A stretch of 8,913 nt of DNA, from contig JAUVIX010000139.1 in assembly GCA_030592565.1 (NCBI GenBank), positions 1-8,913 on the forward strand. Direction: 5' to 3'. Made by a program: the position numbers and the translations under genes. Below are positions 1 through 8,400 of the stretch, in pieces (positions within the stretch are counted from its first letter, which is position 1; every line of letters starts with the position of its first letter). Below the pieces are notes generated by a model. The model was given only the letters and a program-made list of their open reading frames with translations, did not search any database and was not told where the DNA came from. This stretch comes from Chlorobiota bacterium (GTDB taxonomy: Bacteria > Bacteroidota > Bacteroidia > Bacteroidales > JAADJA01).

Positions 1-1228
1 AGATTCTTACTTGGCCAGAGTCATCACCATTTCCATTATTCCACGGAGCCCCAATCACAACTCTTGAACCATCAGAGTTTAGACTAACAGAAAATCCAGA
101 ACCATCCATAGCATTTTCTCCATTGATATCTGAGCCTATTTGGGTCCAGTTATTACCGATATATTTATAAACCTTAACATGACCAGCAATTCCCCCATTC
201 ACATTATCGTTATAACTGGCTCCAACAGCCAGAATATTACCTTCAGAATTCAGACTAATCCTAAATCCAGATTGATCCCCTGCTGCCTCCCCAAATATAT
301 TTTCACCAATTTGCTGCCAATGTCCATTCATATTCTCAAATACTTTTGTATTACCTGAATCATTGCCATTTCCATCATTGTATCGTGATCCAATTGCGAT
401 GATAGTACCAGCCGAATTCAGACTCACTGAGTATCCAGATTGATCACCAATAGATTCGCCATCAATATCTTCGCCAACCTGAATCCAGTTTTCTTCAATG
501 GATTCAAAAATCCTAACATGTCCAGCTTCGTCACCATTGCCACTATTTTTGAATGCTCCAATTGCTACAATATTTCCATAATTGTTTAATTTCACTGATG
601 CACCACTTCTATCTTCGTCTGCTTCTCCATTAATAGATTCCCCAATTTGAAGCCAATTTCCATCAGAATAATGAAATATTCTAGTTTGTCCAGATTGTTG
701 ACCATTTGCATCACTACTAAAAGACCCAACAGCCAAAATATAACCATCTGAACTTAAGCTAACTGAATTGCCACATTGATCATGCTCATTTCCATCAATA
801 TCACTCCCTAGTTGAACCCATTCTCCTTCTTCATATTCAAAAACTCTAACATGACCTGCACTTTCTCCATTTCCATCGTTTTGAAATCCACCAATTGCTA
901 CAATATCACCTGCTGAATTAAGGTCTATAGAATATCCAAACCAATCATTAGCAGATTCACCAATAATATCATTACCTAATTGAACCCAAGAATTTGAAAT
1001 TAACTCAAATACTCTAGCATAACCTGGTTGATTGAGAGAGTTATTTTGAATCGCTCCAACTGCAACTATGTTACCATTGGCATTTGAACTTACCGAGTAA
1101 CCTGATCTATCTTCAATATTTATTCCATCTAAATCTTGTCCAATTTGAACCCATTGAGCATTTGAACAACTAACAATAATAGTTAATAACAAACTGACTA
1201 GGAAAGTTCTTTTTAATTGTTTTTTCAT
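1..1228 (-). CDS. Exported FG-GAP-like repeat protein, predicted beta-propeller (partial, 3' end cut by window edge)
   Basis: The reading frame runs from an ATG at 1228-1226 without a stop to the left edge, giving 409 complete codons; the C-terminus is missing. Residues 1-24 are a signal peptide with a KKQLKR start and a hydrophobic core. IVSC fits a lipobox (Cys21), but SNA|Q after residue 24 also fits signal peptidase I, so lipoprotein status is open. Seven tandem repeats of 55-57 residues start at W26, W81, W137, W192, W248, W304 and W361. The pattern is W-x-Q-[ILV]-G-x-[DSN]-[IL], then SGxSVSLNSxG, then [IV][VIL]A[IV]G, then an N/D/G-rich turn (NDGNG) and [SA]GHVRVF. This matches FG-GAP/integrin-alpha-like blade repeats, and seven copies suit a seven-bladed propeller, possibly with calcium at the D/N-rich turns. 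Such proteins are usually surface or secreted in Bacteroidota, often with a type IX sorting tail, which cannot be seen here. Partner and function are unknown. It is separated from the GH38 gene by 949 bp, so it is probably its own transcription unit. Confidence 0.88.
   Translation of the reverse strand, partial: MKKQLKRTFLVSLLLTIIVSCSNAQWVQIGQDLDGINIEDRSGYSVSSNANGNIVAVGAIQNNSLNQPGYARVFELISNSWVQLGNDIIGESANDWFGYSIDLNSAGDIVAIGGFQNDGNGESAGHVRVFEYEEGEWVQLGSDIDGNEHDQCGNSVSLSSDGYILAVGSFSSDANGQQSGQTRIFHYSDGNWLQIGESINGEADEDRSGASVKLNNYGNIVAIGAFKNSGNGDEAGHVRIFESIEENWIQVGEDIDGESIGDQSGYSVSLNSAGTIIAIGSRYNDGNGNDSGNTKVFENMNGHWQQIGENIFGEAAGDQSGFRISLNSEGNILAVGASYNDNVNGGIAGHVKVYKYIGNNWTQIGSDINGENAMDGSGFSVSLNSDGSRVVIGAPWNNGNGDDSGQVRI
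2..1153 (-). repeat. Seven tandem ~168-bp coding repeats (propeller blades)
   Basis: Within the partial exported protein, the repeat units lie at 1153-989, 988-821, 820-656, 655-488, 487-320, 319-149 and 148-2 (the last is cut). Each begins with a Trp codon, and unit lengths are 55, 56, 55, 56, 56, 57 and at least 49 codons. The units are clearly alike in protein but diverged in DNA, so they look like old duplications held by structure, not a recently expanded or slipping array. Confidence 0.88.
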
Positions 1229-1530
1229 GACTATTTTTTATAAATATTTATTTTACTCCATTCTTTTTTTGCAGCATTGTGCATAACATATATGTTAAGT
1301 TACCAGGTAACTATATTTCTTTTATATCTCTGTAAAAAGTAATTATACTCCTCCATTTTGGCGATATATGATTACCTTTATTCTTTAACTACTATTCGTT
1401 TTTGTTATCTGGTTATTCACTCCGGGTTCTTTTTTGTGACTGCTAAAGTATAATAATTATTTAAATATAAAAAATATTTCTATATATTTTTAAAAGTTTC
1501 TCACTGTTTGCCACTAACTTCGTTGTTTAA
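1229..1530. other. AT-rich gene-free stretch upstream of the propeller gene
   Basis: No coding frame of useful length is present on either strand. The stretch is very AT-rich and must hold the 5' region of the propeller gene, transcribed leftwards. The bases just before its ATG are A/T-rich without a Shine-Dalgarno sequence, as usual for Bacteroidota. I could not pick a convincing -7 (TAnnTTTG) and -33 pair. The only clear structure is the pair of abutting palindromes at 1284-1312, about 55 bp before the start codon. Confidence 0.6.
1284..1312. repeat. Two abutting perfect palindromes upstream of the propeller gene
   Basis: TAACATATATGTTA (1284-1297) is a perfect 14-bp palindrome. It is followed with no gap by AGTTACCAGGTAACT (1298-1312), seven complementary pairs around a central A. 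Possible roles are a tandem operator for dimeric regulators, an mRNA leader structure, or part of a recombination or integration site. The sequence shows the symmetry only; the role is not known. Confidence 0.6.
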
Positions 1531-1533
1531 AGT

Positions 1534-1676
1534 CGTCATTGCGAAATACCGTTAGGCTGGCCTGAGCGTGGGTGTATTGTGGCAATCTGTTGGTTTAATG
1601 AGTTGCTTTTCATAGCAAACAGATTGCTACGGAATTCTTACGCACAAGGCTCTCCAATGGATTCCTCGCAATGACG
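1534..1676. repeat. Full-length CGTCATTGCGA...TCGCAATGACG palindromic intergenic element
   Basis: The ends CGTCATTGCGA (1534-1544) and TCGCAATGACG (1666-1676) are perfect 11-bp inverted repeats. A nested perfect pair, GCAATCTGTT (1582-1591) and AACAGATTGC (1618-1627), brackets a 26-nt loop, so the whole 143 bp can fold as a long imperfect hairpin. From memory, dispersed repeats with GTCATTGCGA ends are frequent in Bacteroidota and some other bacterial genomes. They look like non-autonomous, MITE-like elements, but no transposase or target-site duplication is evident here. Confidence 0.75.
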
Positions 1677-1687
1677 CGTAAGGGACG

Positions 1688-1745
1688 AACAGATTGCCAC
1701 AGCATTCCACCGCTACAAGGCTTCCCCCGATGCTTCGCAATGACG
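1688..1745. repeat. Extra right-half copy of the CGTCATTGCGA element
   Basis: This stretch repeats the right half of the neighbouring element (1618-1676) in the same orientation. It starts with the identical AACAGATTGC, has a related middle containing ACAAGGCT, and ends with TCGCAATGACG (1735-1745). The inner part has diverged and differs by small indels. It points to past partial duplication or recombination between elements. Confidence 0.65.
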
Positions 1746-1763
1746 ACAACTCTCTAATTAGCA

Positions 1764-1840
1764 CGTCATTGCGAACATTTGCGTTGGCCTCGCGTGCAGG
1801 TGCGTCGCAATCAGGTTGAGCGAAGACGAAACCTGCTTTT
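1764..1840. repeat. Left-half copy of the CGTCATTGCGA element
   Basis: It begins with CGTCATTGCGAA (1764-1775) and continues with TTGGCCTCGCGTG, which resembles GGCTGGCCTGAGCGTG in the left half of the first element. GCAGGT (1797-1802) and ACCTGC (1831-1836) give a short extra stem. The right limit is uncertain because no matching TCGCAATGACG end follows. Confidence 0.55.
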
Positions 1841-1876
1841 TGACACACCCCTTGCCACCTCATGTAGCCATCACAC

Positions 1877-1916
1877 TCCCCTCTCGGCTATCCCACTTGC
1901 CAGTGCACAGAGGGGA
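1877..1916. repeat. TCCCCTCT/AGAGGGGA inverted repeat
   Basis: TCCCCTCT (1877-1884) and AGAGGGGA (1909-1916) are perfect 8-bp complements around a 24-nt loop. It lies between two half-copies of the CGTCATTGCGA element and seems to be a separate repeat family. From memory, short CCCCTCT...AGAGGGG stems recur in Bacteroidota intergenic DNA. It has no T-tract, so it is not called a terminator. Confidence 0.45.
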
Positions 1917-1934
1917 ATAGTTCGAGCAAACACC

Positions 1935-2036
1935 CGTCATTGCGAATCTTGGGGCTGGCCTTGTGCTGTAGGGTGAGCCTGCACGACTTCATCATTCAGG
2001 CGGGGAATCCGTCAGAAGTCTGGATTGCCGCTCGTT
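1935..2036. repeat. Second left-half copy of the CGTCATTGCGA element
   Basis: CGTCATTGCGAA (1935-1946) is followed by GGGGCTGGCCTTGTGC, similar to the GGCTGGCCT segment of the first element. Near its right side, CTGGATTGCCGCTCG recalls the GATTGC motif of the right halves, but the expected TCGCAATGACG end is missing. The right boundary is approximate. Confidence 0.5.
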
Positions 2037-2041
2037 GCTTA

Positions 2042-2155
2042 GGGCTGTTCCGGATTTTAGCATAAGCTCTTGCGTTGGATAATCCGGAACTTATTATGTC
2101 AGGATTTCAAATCCTGTGGATATTTGGTTCGGGATTCAAAAATCCCGAACAGCTC
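2042..2155. repeat. Composite three-hairpin palindromic element after the GH38 gene
   Basis: Three hairpins lie in a row. GTTCCGGATT (2047-2056) pairs with AATCCGGAAC (2081-2090). AGGATT (2101-2106) pairs with AATCCT (2110-2115). GTTCGGGATT (2127-2136) pairs with AATCCCGAAC (2141-2150) over a CAAA loop. All share a GGATT...AATCC core. The outer ends (2042-2056 and 2141-2155) also complement each other at 13 of 15 positions, and the inner arms 2081-2090 and 2127-2136 at 9 of 10, so a single long fold is an alternative. The rightmost hairpin is 27 bp past the GH38 stop and could act as a transcript-end structure, but there is no U-tract. It is probably a dispersed intergenic repeat. Confidence 0.7.
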
Positions 2156-2177
2156 AAAATGTTCTAATTGAAGTCTA

Positions 2178-5100
2178 TTACAATCCCCGTATCACAACTG
2201 TTCTGATGCCTAACGGCGGTATTTTAAACTCATTTTTAGTCTTTTTTCCATCTTCATCGTTTGGGTCTGTCAAATAGAGCTTTGGCCTTTTCGTCCCAAA
2301 GTTAAAGCTTACTGTTTCCACTTCATTTCCGGGATTGTATAGTCTTACTAATAATCCTTTGCCATTATCCACCGGCTTTAAAAGGGTTGCAATAACATTA
2401 TTGTTTGTAAGTGTAAACAATTGCTTTAACACGGGTTTTGATTCGTTGGCAGGTACTGCAATAAGAGGTTGATTCTGTTCGATTCCACGTTTTTCAGCAA
2501 AAACAGGATCAAATTCATTGTGGGGATATATGGAATAGCTAAAAGTAACTTTCCCGCTCTGGCTGGCTTTATAGTTAGTGTTCCAATAGTTATTCATAAC
2601 ATACGAAAACAGGGTTGTTGATTCCGATACTTTGTCAATCCATCCAACCTCCTTTGCATCGGTGGTCATTCTACCGATTTCAATAATCGGGGCCTCTTTA
2701 ACGGTAAAGGTTATTCCGAACTGCTCATTTGAAATATCAACCCATCGTTGAATGGTAAAGAAATTTTTATTAGAGCCGGGCAACTGATCCTTGTCAGGCT
2801 GGTAATGTCCCCAGGCTAGTCCCAGGTTTATTGTGCCGTCAGGCAATTTATACGGAAATTGAAAGTATGCTCCTTCAGTATCTAAAATATCCTTTTTGTC
2901 AATTGTGTTAATAATGTCAAGCCTTTGAATCTTATCAATCACCCTCACTTCTCGTGTCAGGCTGTTACATCCGGGGGCATCCGATTCTATGAGATATGAA
3001 AATACCAAAGGGCCTGATTCCTTAATATTAATAAACGGTATGCCATTATTGGAGTAAGCCTGGGGATTGCGCCCGCTAACATACAGATATGAATTTAATC
3101 CTGTTACTAAATTGCTTGAATTAAACGGAAAATTCTTAAACCTTAGAAAGACAATATTTCCGGATTGATTATTAATCTCAAATCTGATGAGGTTATTTTC
3201 AAATCTGTTTTCAATAAACATATTCTCTTTTTGCGTGAGACTGTTAGTATTATCGAAAATATAAAACCGTTTTGCAGCAAGGGCTGGGACATCTTCAGCA
3301 AGAAAGACAAACTCACCGGAGGTCAACCGTTGTGATAGATATATATTACCTGCTCTGTCGCGTACTCCGGCGTCTGATAAATAATACTCTTTTGGTATAG
3401 TCACTAAATCTGTTCTTTTCCAGGAGTTTGTATTATAAACGTCTATTATTCTGATTGTTTCTGCCATATCAGGCTTCACGGCATCTTTAAGTAATGCCCT
3501 TGATTGCTTGTCAGCTTCCAAAGCAAAGGCCTGTTTTACTTTCCACTGTTGTTTGACAAATTTATCTTCAGGTTCGCTAACTGAGTTCCATGCTCCCCAG
3601 GTATGTTCTGTAAAGAGAAGCACATTTCTCCAGGCAGAATCAAACTTTTCTTTGGGATAATTTTCAGTATCCAGCATTGTATATAAAATCCCGGCTTGCA
3701 CAAGCCTTTCAGAGCTTGCAAGATTTAATGCAGTCTCTTTGGCTGTTGAGCCTGCACCGTCTTCCCAGTATCCTGTCAGTTCGCCTTTCAAGACAGGTAA
3801 TCTGCTACCATACATCTTTTCAAATTTCGAAAAAGACTCACTTACTGTAGAAATATAAAGTGTTGGAGTAACAAATTTTTCATTCCATTTTTTTACGATA
3901 TTTGGAAGATATTCATCCGGCGGGCCATTATCAGAGCCGATATTGTACCTCATCACTACCATCTCGTAAGGATAGTGGTTTGTTTCCAGCTCATCAATGT
4001 ATTTTAAAATCCGCTGCTCCTTGAGGGTGTTATACATCTTTCCGTAGCCAAGCCCTGTATGAAATTCAGAATATCCTTTTCCATGTATCCAGCACAATAC
4101 CTTCTCCTCGCCGGATGGTGACTGCCAGTAAAATGGTTTGTCACCGTTCTTTTCGATTATACTACCAATTCTGTCAAAAGTATTTGTTCCGATTGAAAAA
4201 TATTTGATTCCGTTTTGTGCCATAACCGGAATAAGTCCCCAGGAATATCCCGGAATATCGGATATCATTGCAGACTCAATTTCCACATTGCACATCTTAC
4301 CTATTTTCTTACCATACTCAAAAGCCCTGTAAAGCTCCTCCGGCCGGCATAACTCTGTAAGCAAATTTGCATAAAGTCCGTCAAGCTCAATCCACCCTTT
4401 TTGAACAGCATTGATAAATGCCTCCTTCTCCTCCTCTGTTGCATTTTTAAGATAGCATTCCACGGGCCACATAACTTCAGTATTCCATCTGAATTGAGCT
4501 TCTGCAGGAAACTTACTGCTTTTTTCAGCTATTTCAATAGCTTTGGCAATATTCTCCTTCTGAGTCTTTTCAACCTCACTTTGAACTTGTGTATATCCGA
4601 TATCGACATGCGAATGTGGAAGCAAATAAATATCGTAATGCTTAACAGGTTGGACAATAATTGCCATTTTCAGAAGTATGCTGTCGTTCATCCTAATTTC
4701 AGCATTATAGGTTTCATTCTTGTCCACAACTGGGATTTCGACATAATCAATATTAAGTCCGAGGCTGACAGGCAAGGATGTACTGTACTCTCCAATTGTA
4801 ACATCTGCTGTTGACCGCTCTCCAAAATGAAGAATATCAACACGAAGTGACTGAAATTGCTTTCCATCATTTTTCACAACTGCATTCTCCTGCTTTATTT
4901 TAGCTCCCTGCTTTGCAACATATCTGAATATCATAAACCAGGTTCTGCTGTCAGCCGATTCGCCAACGACTTTTATTTTAAACGACTTCCCCGACTTTTT
5001 CAGATGGTTGGGAATCTTCAGAAACATATATCCGAAAAGGTCGCCATATTTATCAACCAAAGTACTTTTAAAAGAGAGTTCCATCCCATTGGATGCTGTT

Positions 5101-5468
5101 TGTGTCCATTCTTTTACAACTGTATCAAGAGGGCTTGAAAATGAAAACAGCTTTTTATTATTGACAAATAAATAAAATGTATGGGGGTCATCAGGATTGA
5201 CATCAATTCCACCGATCCAGACGAATTTAACGGAGTCGCCTTGGAATTTATGAGGTATAGGTGCAGTTTCCCATTCAATAAATTTTTCTTTATTTAGTGA
5301 GCGAACAAGCAAAGAGGAATCAGCATCAGGCTGCTGACATTCATATCTCAATATCTCACCTTTAATATCTTTGATATAACCACTAATATATTGAGCCTGT
5401 GAGAAATAAGCTTGCAGTGAAAAAACTACAATTAATAATACTGATATTCGATTATTTCTAAAAAACAT
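2178..5468 (-). CDS. Exported GH38-family alpha-mannosidase-like glycoside hydrolase
   Basis: It is predicted to cleave alpha-mannosidic linkages with retention, using a zinc ion. The exact substrate is not known. The protein is 1096 aa. Residues 1-25 are a signal peptide (SVLLIVVFSLQAYFSQA, cut before Q26), so it acts in the periplasm or outside. Residues about 26-275 are a module I do not recognise, probably beta-rich. The GH38 catalytic domain starts near 278 with LLPHSHVDIGYT. H287 and D289 fit the zinc HxD pair, D404 (SDIPGYSWG) the nucleophile, D513 (IGSDNGPPDE) the likely acid/base region, and H622 (FTEHTWGAW) the remaining zinc ligand; these are motif-based matches. A C-terminal beta domain runs from about 670. 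A longer frame opens at 5600, but that start would overlap GH2 by 143 nt and bury the signal peptide, so ATG 5468 is chosen. It overlaps the GH2 stop by 11 bp, implying co-transcription and translational coupling. HSHVDIGYT instead of HNDPGW marks a divergent GH38 branch. Confidence 0.87.
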   Translation of the reverse strand: MFFRNNRISVLLIVVFSLQAYFSQAQYISGYIKDIKGEILRYECQQPDADSSLLVRSLNKEKFIEWETAPIPHKFQGDSVKFVWIGGIDVNPDDPHTFYLFVNNKKLFSFSSPLDTVVKEWTQTASNGMELSFKSTLVDKYGDLFGYMFLKIPNHLKKSGKSFKIKVVGESADSRTWFMIFRYVAKQGAKIKQENAVVKNDGKQFQSLRVDILHFGERSTADVTIGEYSTSLPVSLGLNIDYVEIPVVDKNETYNAEIRMNDSILLKMAIIVQPVKHYDIYLLPHSHVDIGYTQVQSEVEKTQKENIAKAIEIAEKSSKFPAEAQFRWNTEVMWPVECYLKNATEEEKEAFINAVQKGWIELDGLYANLLTELCRPEELYRAFEYGKKIGKMCNVEIESAMISDIPGYSWGLIPVMAQNGIKYFSIGTNTFDRIGSIIEKNGDKPFYWQSPSGEEKVLCWIHGKGYSEFHTGLGYGKMYNTLKEQRILKYIDELETNHYPYEMVVMRYNIGSDNGPPDEYLPNIVKKWNEKFVTPTLYISTVSESFSKFEKMYGSRLPVLKGELTGYWEDGAGSTAKETALNLASSERLVQAGILYTMLDTENYPKEKFDSAWRNVLLFTEHTWGAWNSVSEPEDKFVKQQWKVKQAFALEADKQSRALLKDAVKPDMAETIRIIDVYNTNSWKRTDLVTIPKEYYLSDAGVRDRAGNIYLSQRLTSGEFVFLAEDVPALAAKRFYIFDNTNSLTQKENMFIENRFENNLIRFEINNQSGNIVFLRFKNFPFNSSNLVTGLNSYLYVSGRNPQAYSNNGIPFINIKESGPLVFSYLIESDAPGCNSLTREVRVIDKIQRLDIINTIDKKDILDTEGAYFQFPYKLPDGTINLGLAWGHYQPDKDQLPGSNKNFFTIQRWVDISNEQFGITFTVKEAPIIEIGRMTTDAKEVGWIDKVSESTTLFSYVMNNYWNTNYKASQSGKVTFSYSIYPHNEFDPVFAEKRGIEQNQPLIAVPANESKPVLKQLFTLTNNNVIATLLKPVDNGKGLLVRLYNPGNEVETVSFNFGTKRPKLYLTDPNDEDGKKTKNEFKIPPLGIRTVVIRGL

Positions 5469-8400
5469 ATTTACTAAGTTTAATTGGTTGTTCCGTATTA
5501 TTTGAAAAAGGTATAAGAGTAAATTCAAAAAAATAATTCCTGGCCGGTAATGAATATTTAGTATGTGTACGTGCTCCCCAGCTATTGTCGCCCCCAACAC
5601 CCATTTGCTGATAATCGATATTCCAGGTTACAAGATTCCGCTTTTTAATATCGTTGCAATGTCGCTGAGGAGCTTTTTCCCCGGGATGATCCAGATCATA
5701 CTGATAATAATTATAAACTTCGGTGCTGATAACAGAATCACCAACAGCCATTAACCCTGTTCCCGAATCATTATAGACAGCAAACCAGCGCACATCTGCC
5801 TTATTTCCGTTCTCCTGAGGCCTGACATATTTGTGATATTGTTCCCAGGCAGTTCCTTTATACAGCCCTATAGCAGCACCGGTTTTCCTGTCCCAATAGC
5901 TCTCGTGCGGGCCTCTTCCAAACCAGCTTATGCTATCAAACTCACCCGGAAGCAAAATCTGCATTCCAAAGCGTGGCAACTCTGGCAGATCGCGTGTATC
6001 ACCCCATAAATTCAGGGATACTTTTATAGCTCCGTTACGAAAAACCAGATAGCCAACACTAATCATCATTCCCGAACTGATATGTTGAAATTCTGTGACA
6101 AACTTAACATTCCTTTGTGAATGCATTACAACTGCCCGTTTCTTTCTAAGAATGTACTGCACATCCTTCCAAATTGCACATCTGTCGGGCATTCCGTTTC
6201 CCAGATCATTATCAGTAGGCGGTCTCCAAAAATTGGGTTGCATCCCACGAAGAAGTAGTTCCTTTCCTCCATATTTATATGATTTCATAATTCCGGACAG
6301 ACTGTCAAATATAATTTCAAAATCTTTGCCTTTGATTAATAATTCACTCCCATTCCATATAGTTTTTAATTCCGGCAAATCGCTAATATCCTTAAAAATA
6401 CGATTTTTCACAACCGGATGCGTTCGAGTGCCAGTCATTACCGTAGTCTCTGGCCATTGTGCCTGTTCCCAGGCTACAAGATGGCCTATGGAAATTAAAT
6501 TACTTTCACGGTTTGAAAATGCTTTTACCATCAAAAAATACTGACTTCCCCACTTCTTCCCGAACTCAGGAAGATTCAGATTTAGGAACAAAGTATCATG
6601 CGGTTTTAAATTTATCATTGATATTTCTCCCGAATGAATTATACGTCCATCAGTCATTATTTCCCATTGAAAAGCCAGTTCATTAAGATTTGTAAAGTCA
6701 TAACTATTAATTATTTGAACTAAACCGGAGTCCATATTAATAAAACGAAACCTAACTGGCTGATAAACTTTTTTAACCTCCCAAATATGCGGATGTAAAG
6801 ATCGGTCGGCTGCTACAAGACCATTTGCACAAAAGTTGGAATCATTGGAAATGCCCGAATATCCCATATCGCCACCATAAGCCCAGTACTCTTCACCTTT
6901 ATCATCAATTTTAAGGAATGTTTGATCAACCCAATCCCAAATAAACCCGCCTTGCAGTTTTGGATAATTATTAATAACACTCCAGTAATCCTGCAGGTTT
7001 CCAACACTGTTTCCCATTGCGTGTGCATATTCACAAAGAATAAGAGGCTTTGTTTCATCCGACTTTGCATAGTCTTCAATAAAATCAATCTTCTTATACA
7101 TTGGGCAATATATATCCGATAACCCCTTCAATCCTGCATCTTCACTCTGAACAGGACGGGTAGGGTCTCTTTTTTTAATCAAATTATATGTATCTCTGAA
7201 GTTCTGTCCGTATCCTGTTTCATTTCCAAGCGACCAGATAATTATACACGGATGATTTTTATCACGCTCAATCATAGCCTTTGTCCGCTCAATAAATGCA
7301 AGATTCCATTCCGGCTTATCAGCAAGAGTTTTTTCAGGATTGTAAGGGTCGCTGCCGTGTGCTTCGATGTTTGCTTCGTCAATAATATATAACCCATACT
7401 CATCACACAATTCATACCATTCCGGCCCGTTTGGGTAATGGCTGCATCGCACGGCATTGATATTAAACTTTTTCATAAGCTCAATATCCTCAACCATTAA
7501 TTCTTTGGTTATAACCCTGCCGTTCAGAATATCATGCTCGTGCCGGTTAACTCCCCTGATAGTCACCGAAACTCCATTGACAAGTAGTTGACTGCCTTCT
7601 ATTTCGATGGTACGAAAACCAATTTTTGCACTTACAGCCTCAACAATCTTATCATCAACATCTAATAGATAAATAACCAGATTATATAGTGCCGGAGATT
7701 CAGCTGACCACTTTTTTATGGAAGGAACTACATCATTAAAAGTAATATTTCTCTGTTCTCCTGCTAAAAAATTTATTCTGTACGAATTATGTAATACTCT
7801 TTTCGCTGGGCGGCTCTTCGATTCATTACCACCTGTCTCAAACAGATCGAAATTGATTTTATAATTTAAAGCCTCATACTTTGAGTTATTTTCGAGCTTA
7901 ACATCAAGTTTAAAAATCCCGTTTGAATAATAATCATCAAGTCCTGCATTGACAAAAAAATCTTTAATTGCAACCTTTGGCGTCGAATAGAGAAAAACAT
8001 CACGTTCAATACCACTTATCTTCCAATAGTCCTGATCCTCAAGATAACTACCATCGCTCCAGCGATAAACTTCTAATGCAAGAGTATTATTCCCTTTTTC
8101 AACCAAATTAGTAATTTCAAATTCTGAAGGAGTTTTACTACCCTGACTATATCCAATAAGGTTTCCATTTATCCACAAATAATATGCTGATCGGACACCC
8201 CCAAGATGAATAAAAATATCCCCGTTATCCCAACTATCCGGTATCTCAAATACAGTTTTGTATGAGCCAACCGGATTATAATCGTATGGTATATGTGGTG
8301 GATTAGAAGGAAATGGATAATCAACATCAGTATAGATAGGGACACCATAGCCTTTCAGCTCCCAGTTAGAAGGAACATCTATCTCATCCCAGGCGGAAAC

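Noticed and set aside
140..358. 72-aa plus-strand reading frame
   Set aside because: It is antisense to the propeller gene, whose repeat pattern is clear on the minus strand; the plus-strand product shows no recognisable feature.
1534..1945. CRISPR array
   Set aside because: The repeated 11-mers occur in both orientations at irregular distances and form inverted pairs; there are no uniform repeats with unique spacers and no cas genes.
1627..1976. Two small reading frames (minus 1627-1863, plus 1779-1976)
   Set aside because: They lie inside the CGTCATTGCGA and TCCCCTCT repeats and are open only because of their composition; the products contain translated repeat sequence.
2127..2150. Intrinsic terminator of the GH38 transcript
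   Set aside because: The 10-bp stem is strong, but on the minus strand it is followed by CAAATATCC, not a T-tract, and it is part of a larger repeat, so it is listed as a repeat only.
1229..2177. tRNA or other structured RNA gene
   Set aside because: The spacer has many stems, but I saw no cloverleaf with tRNA-type conserved bases and no known ncRNA signature; the stems are explained by repeat families.
4401..4814. 137-aa plus-strand reading frame
   Set aside because: It is antisense to the GH38 domain, which carries conserved motifs; it has no independent support.
5469..5600. Extended N-terminus of the GH38 protein
   Set aside because: It would overlap the end of GH2 by 143 nt and place the signal peptide internally; the ATG at 5468 gives a proper exported protein.
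6095..6544. 149-aa plus-strand reading frame
   Set aside because: It is antisense to the GH2 C-terminal region and looks like a shadow of that gene.
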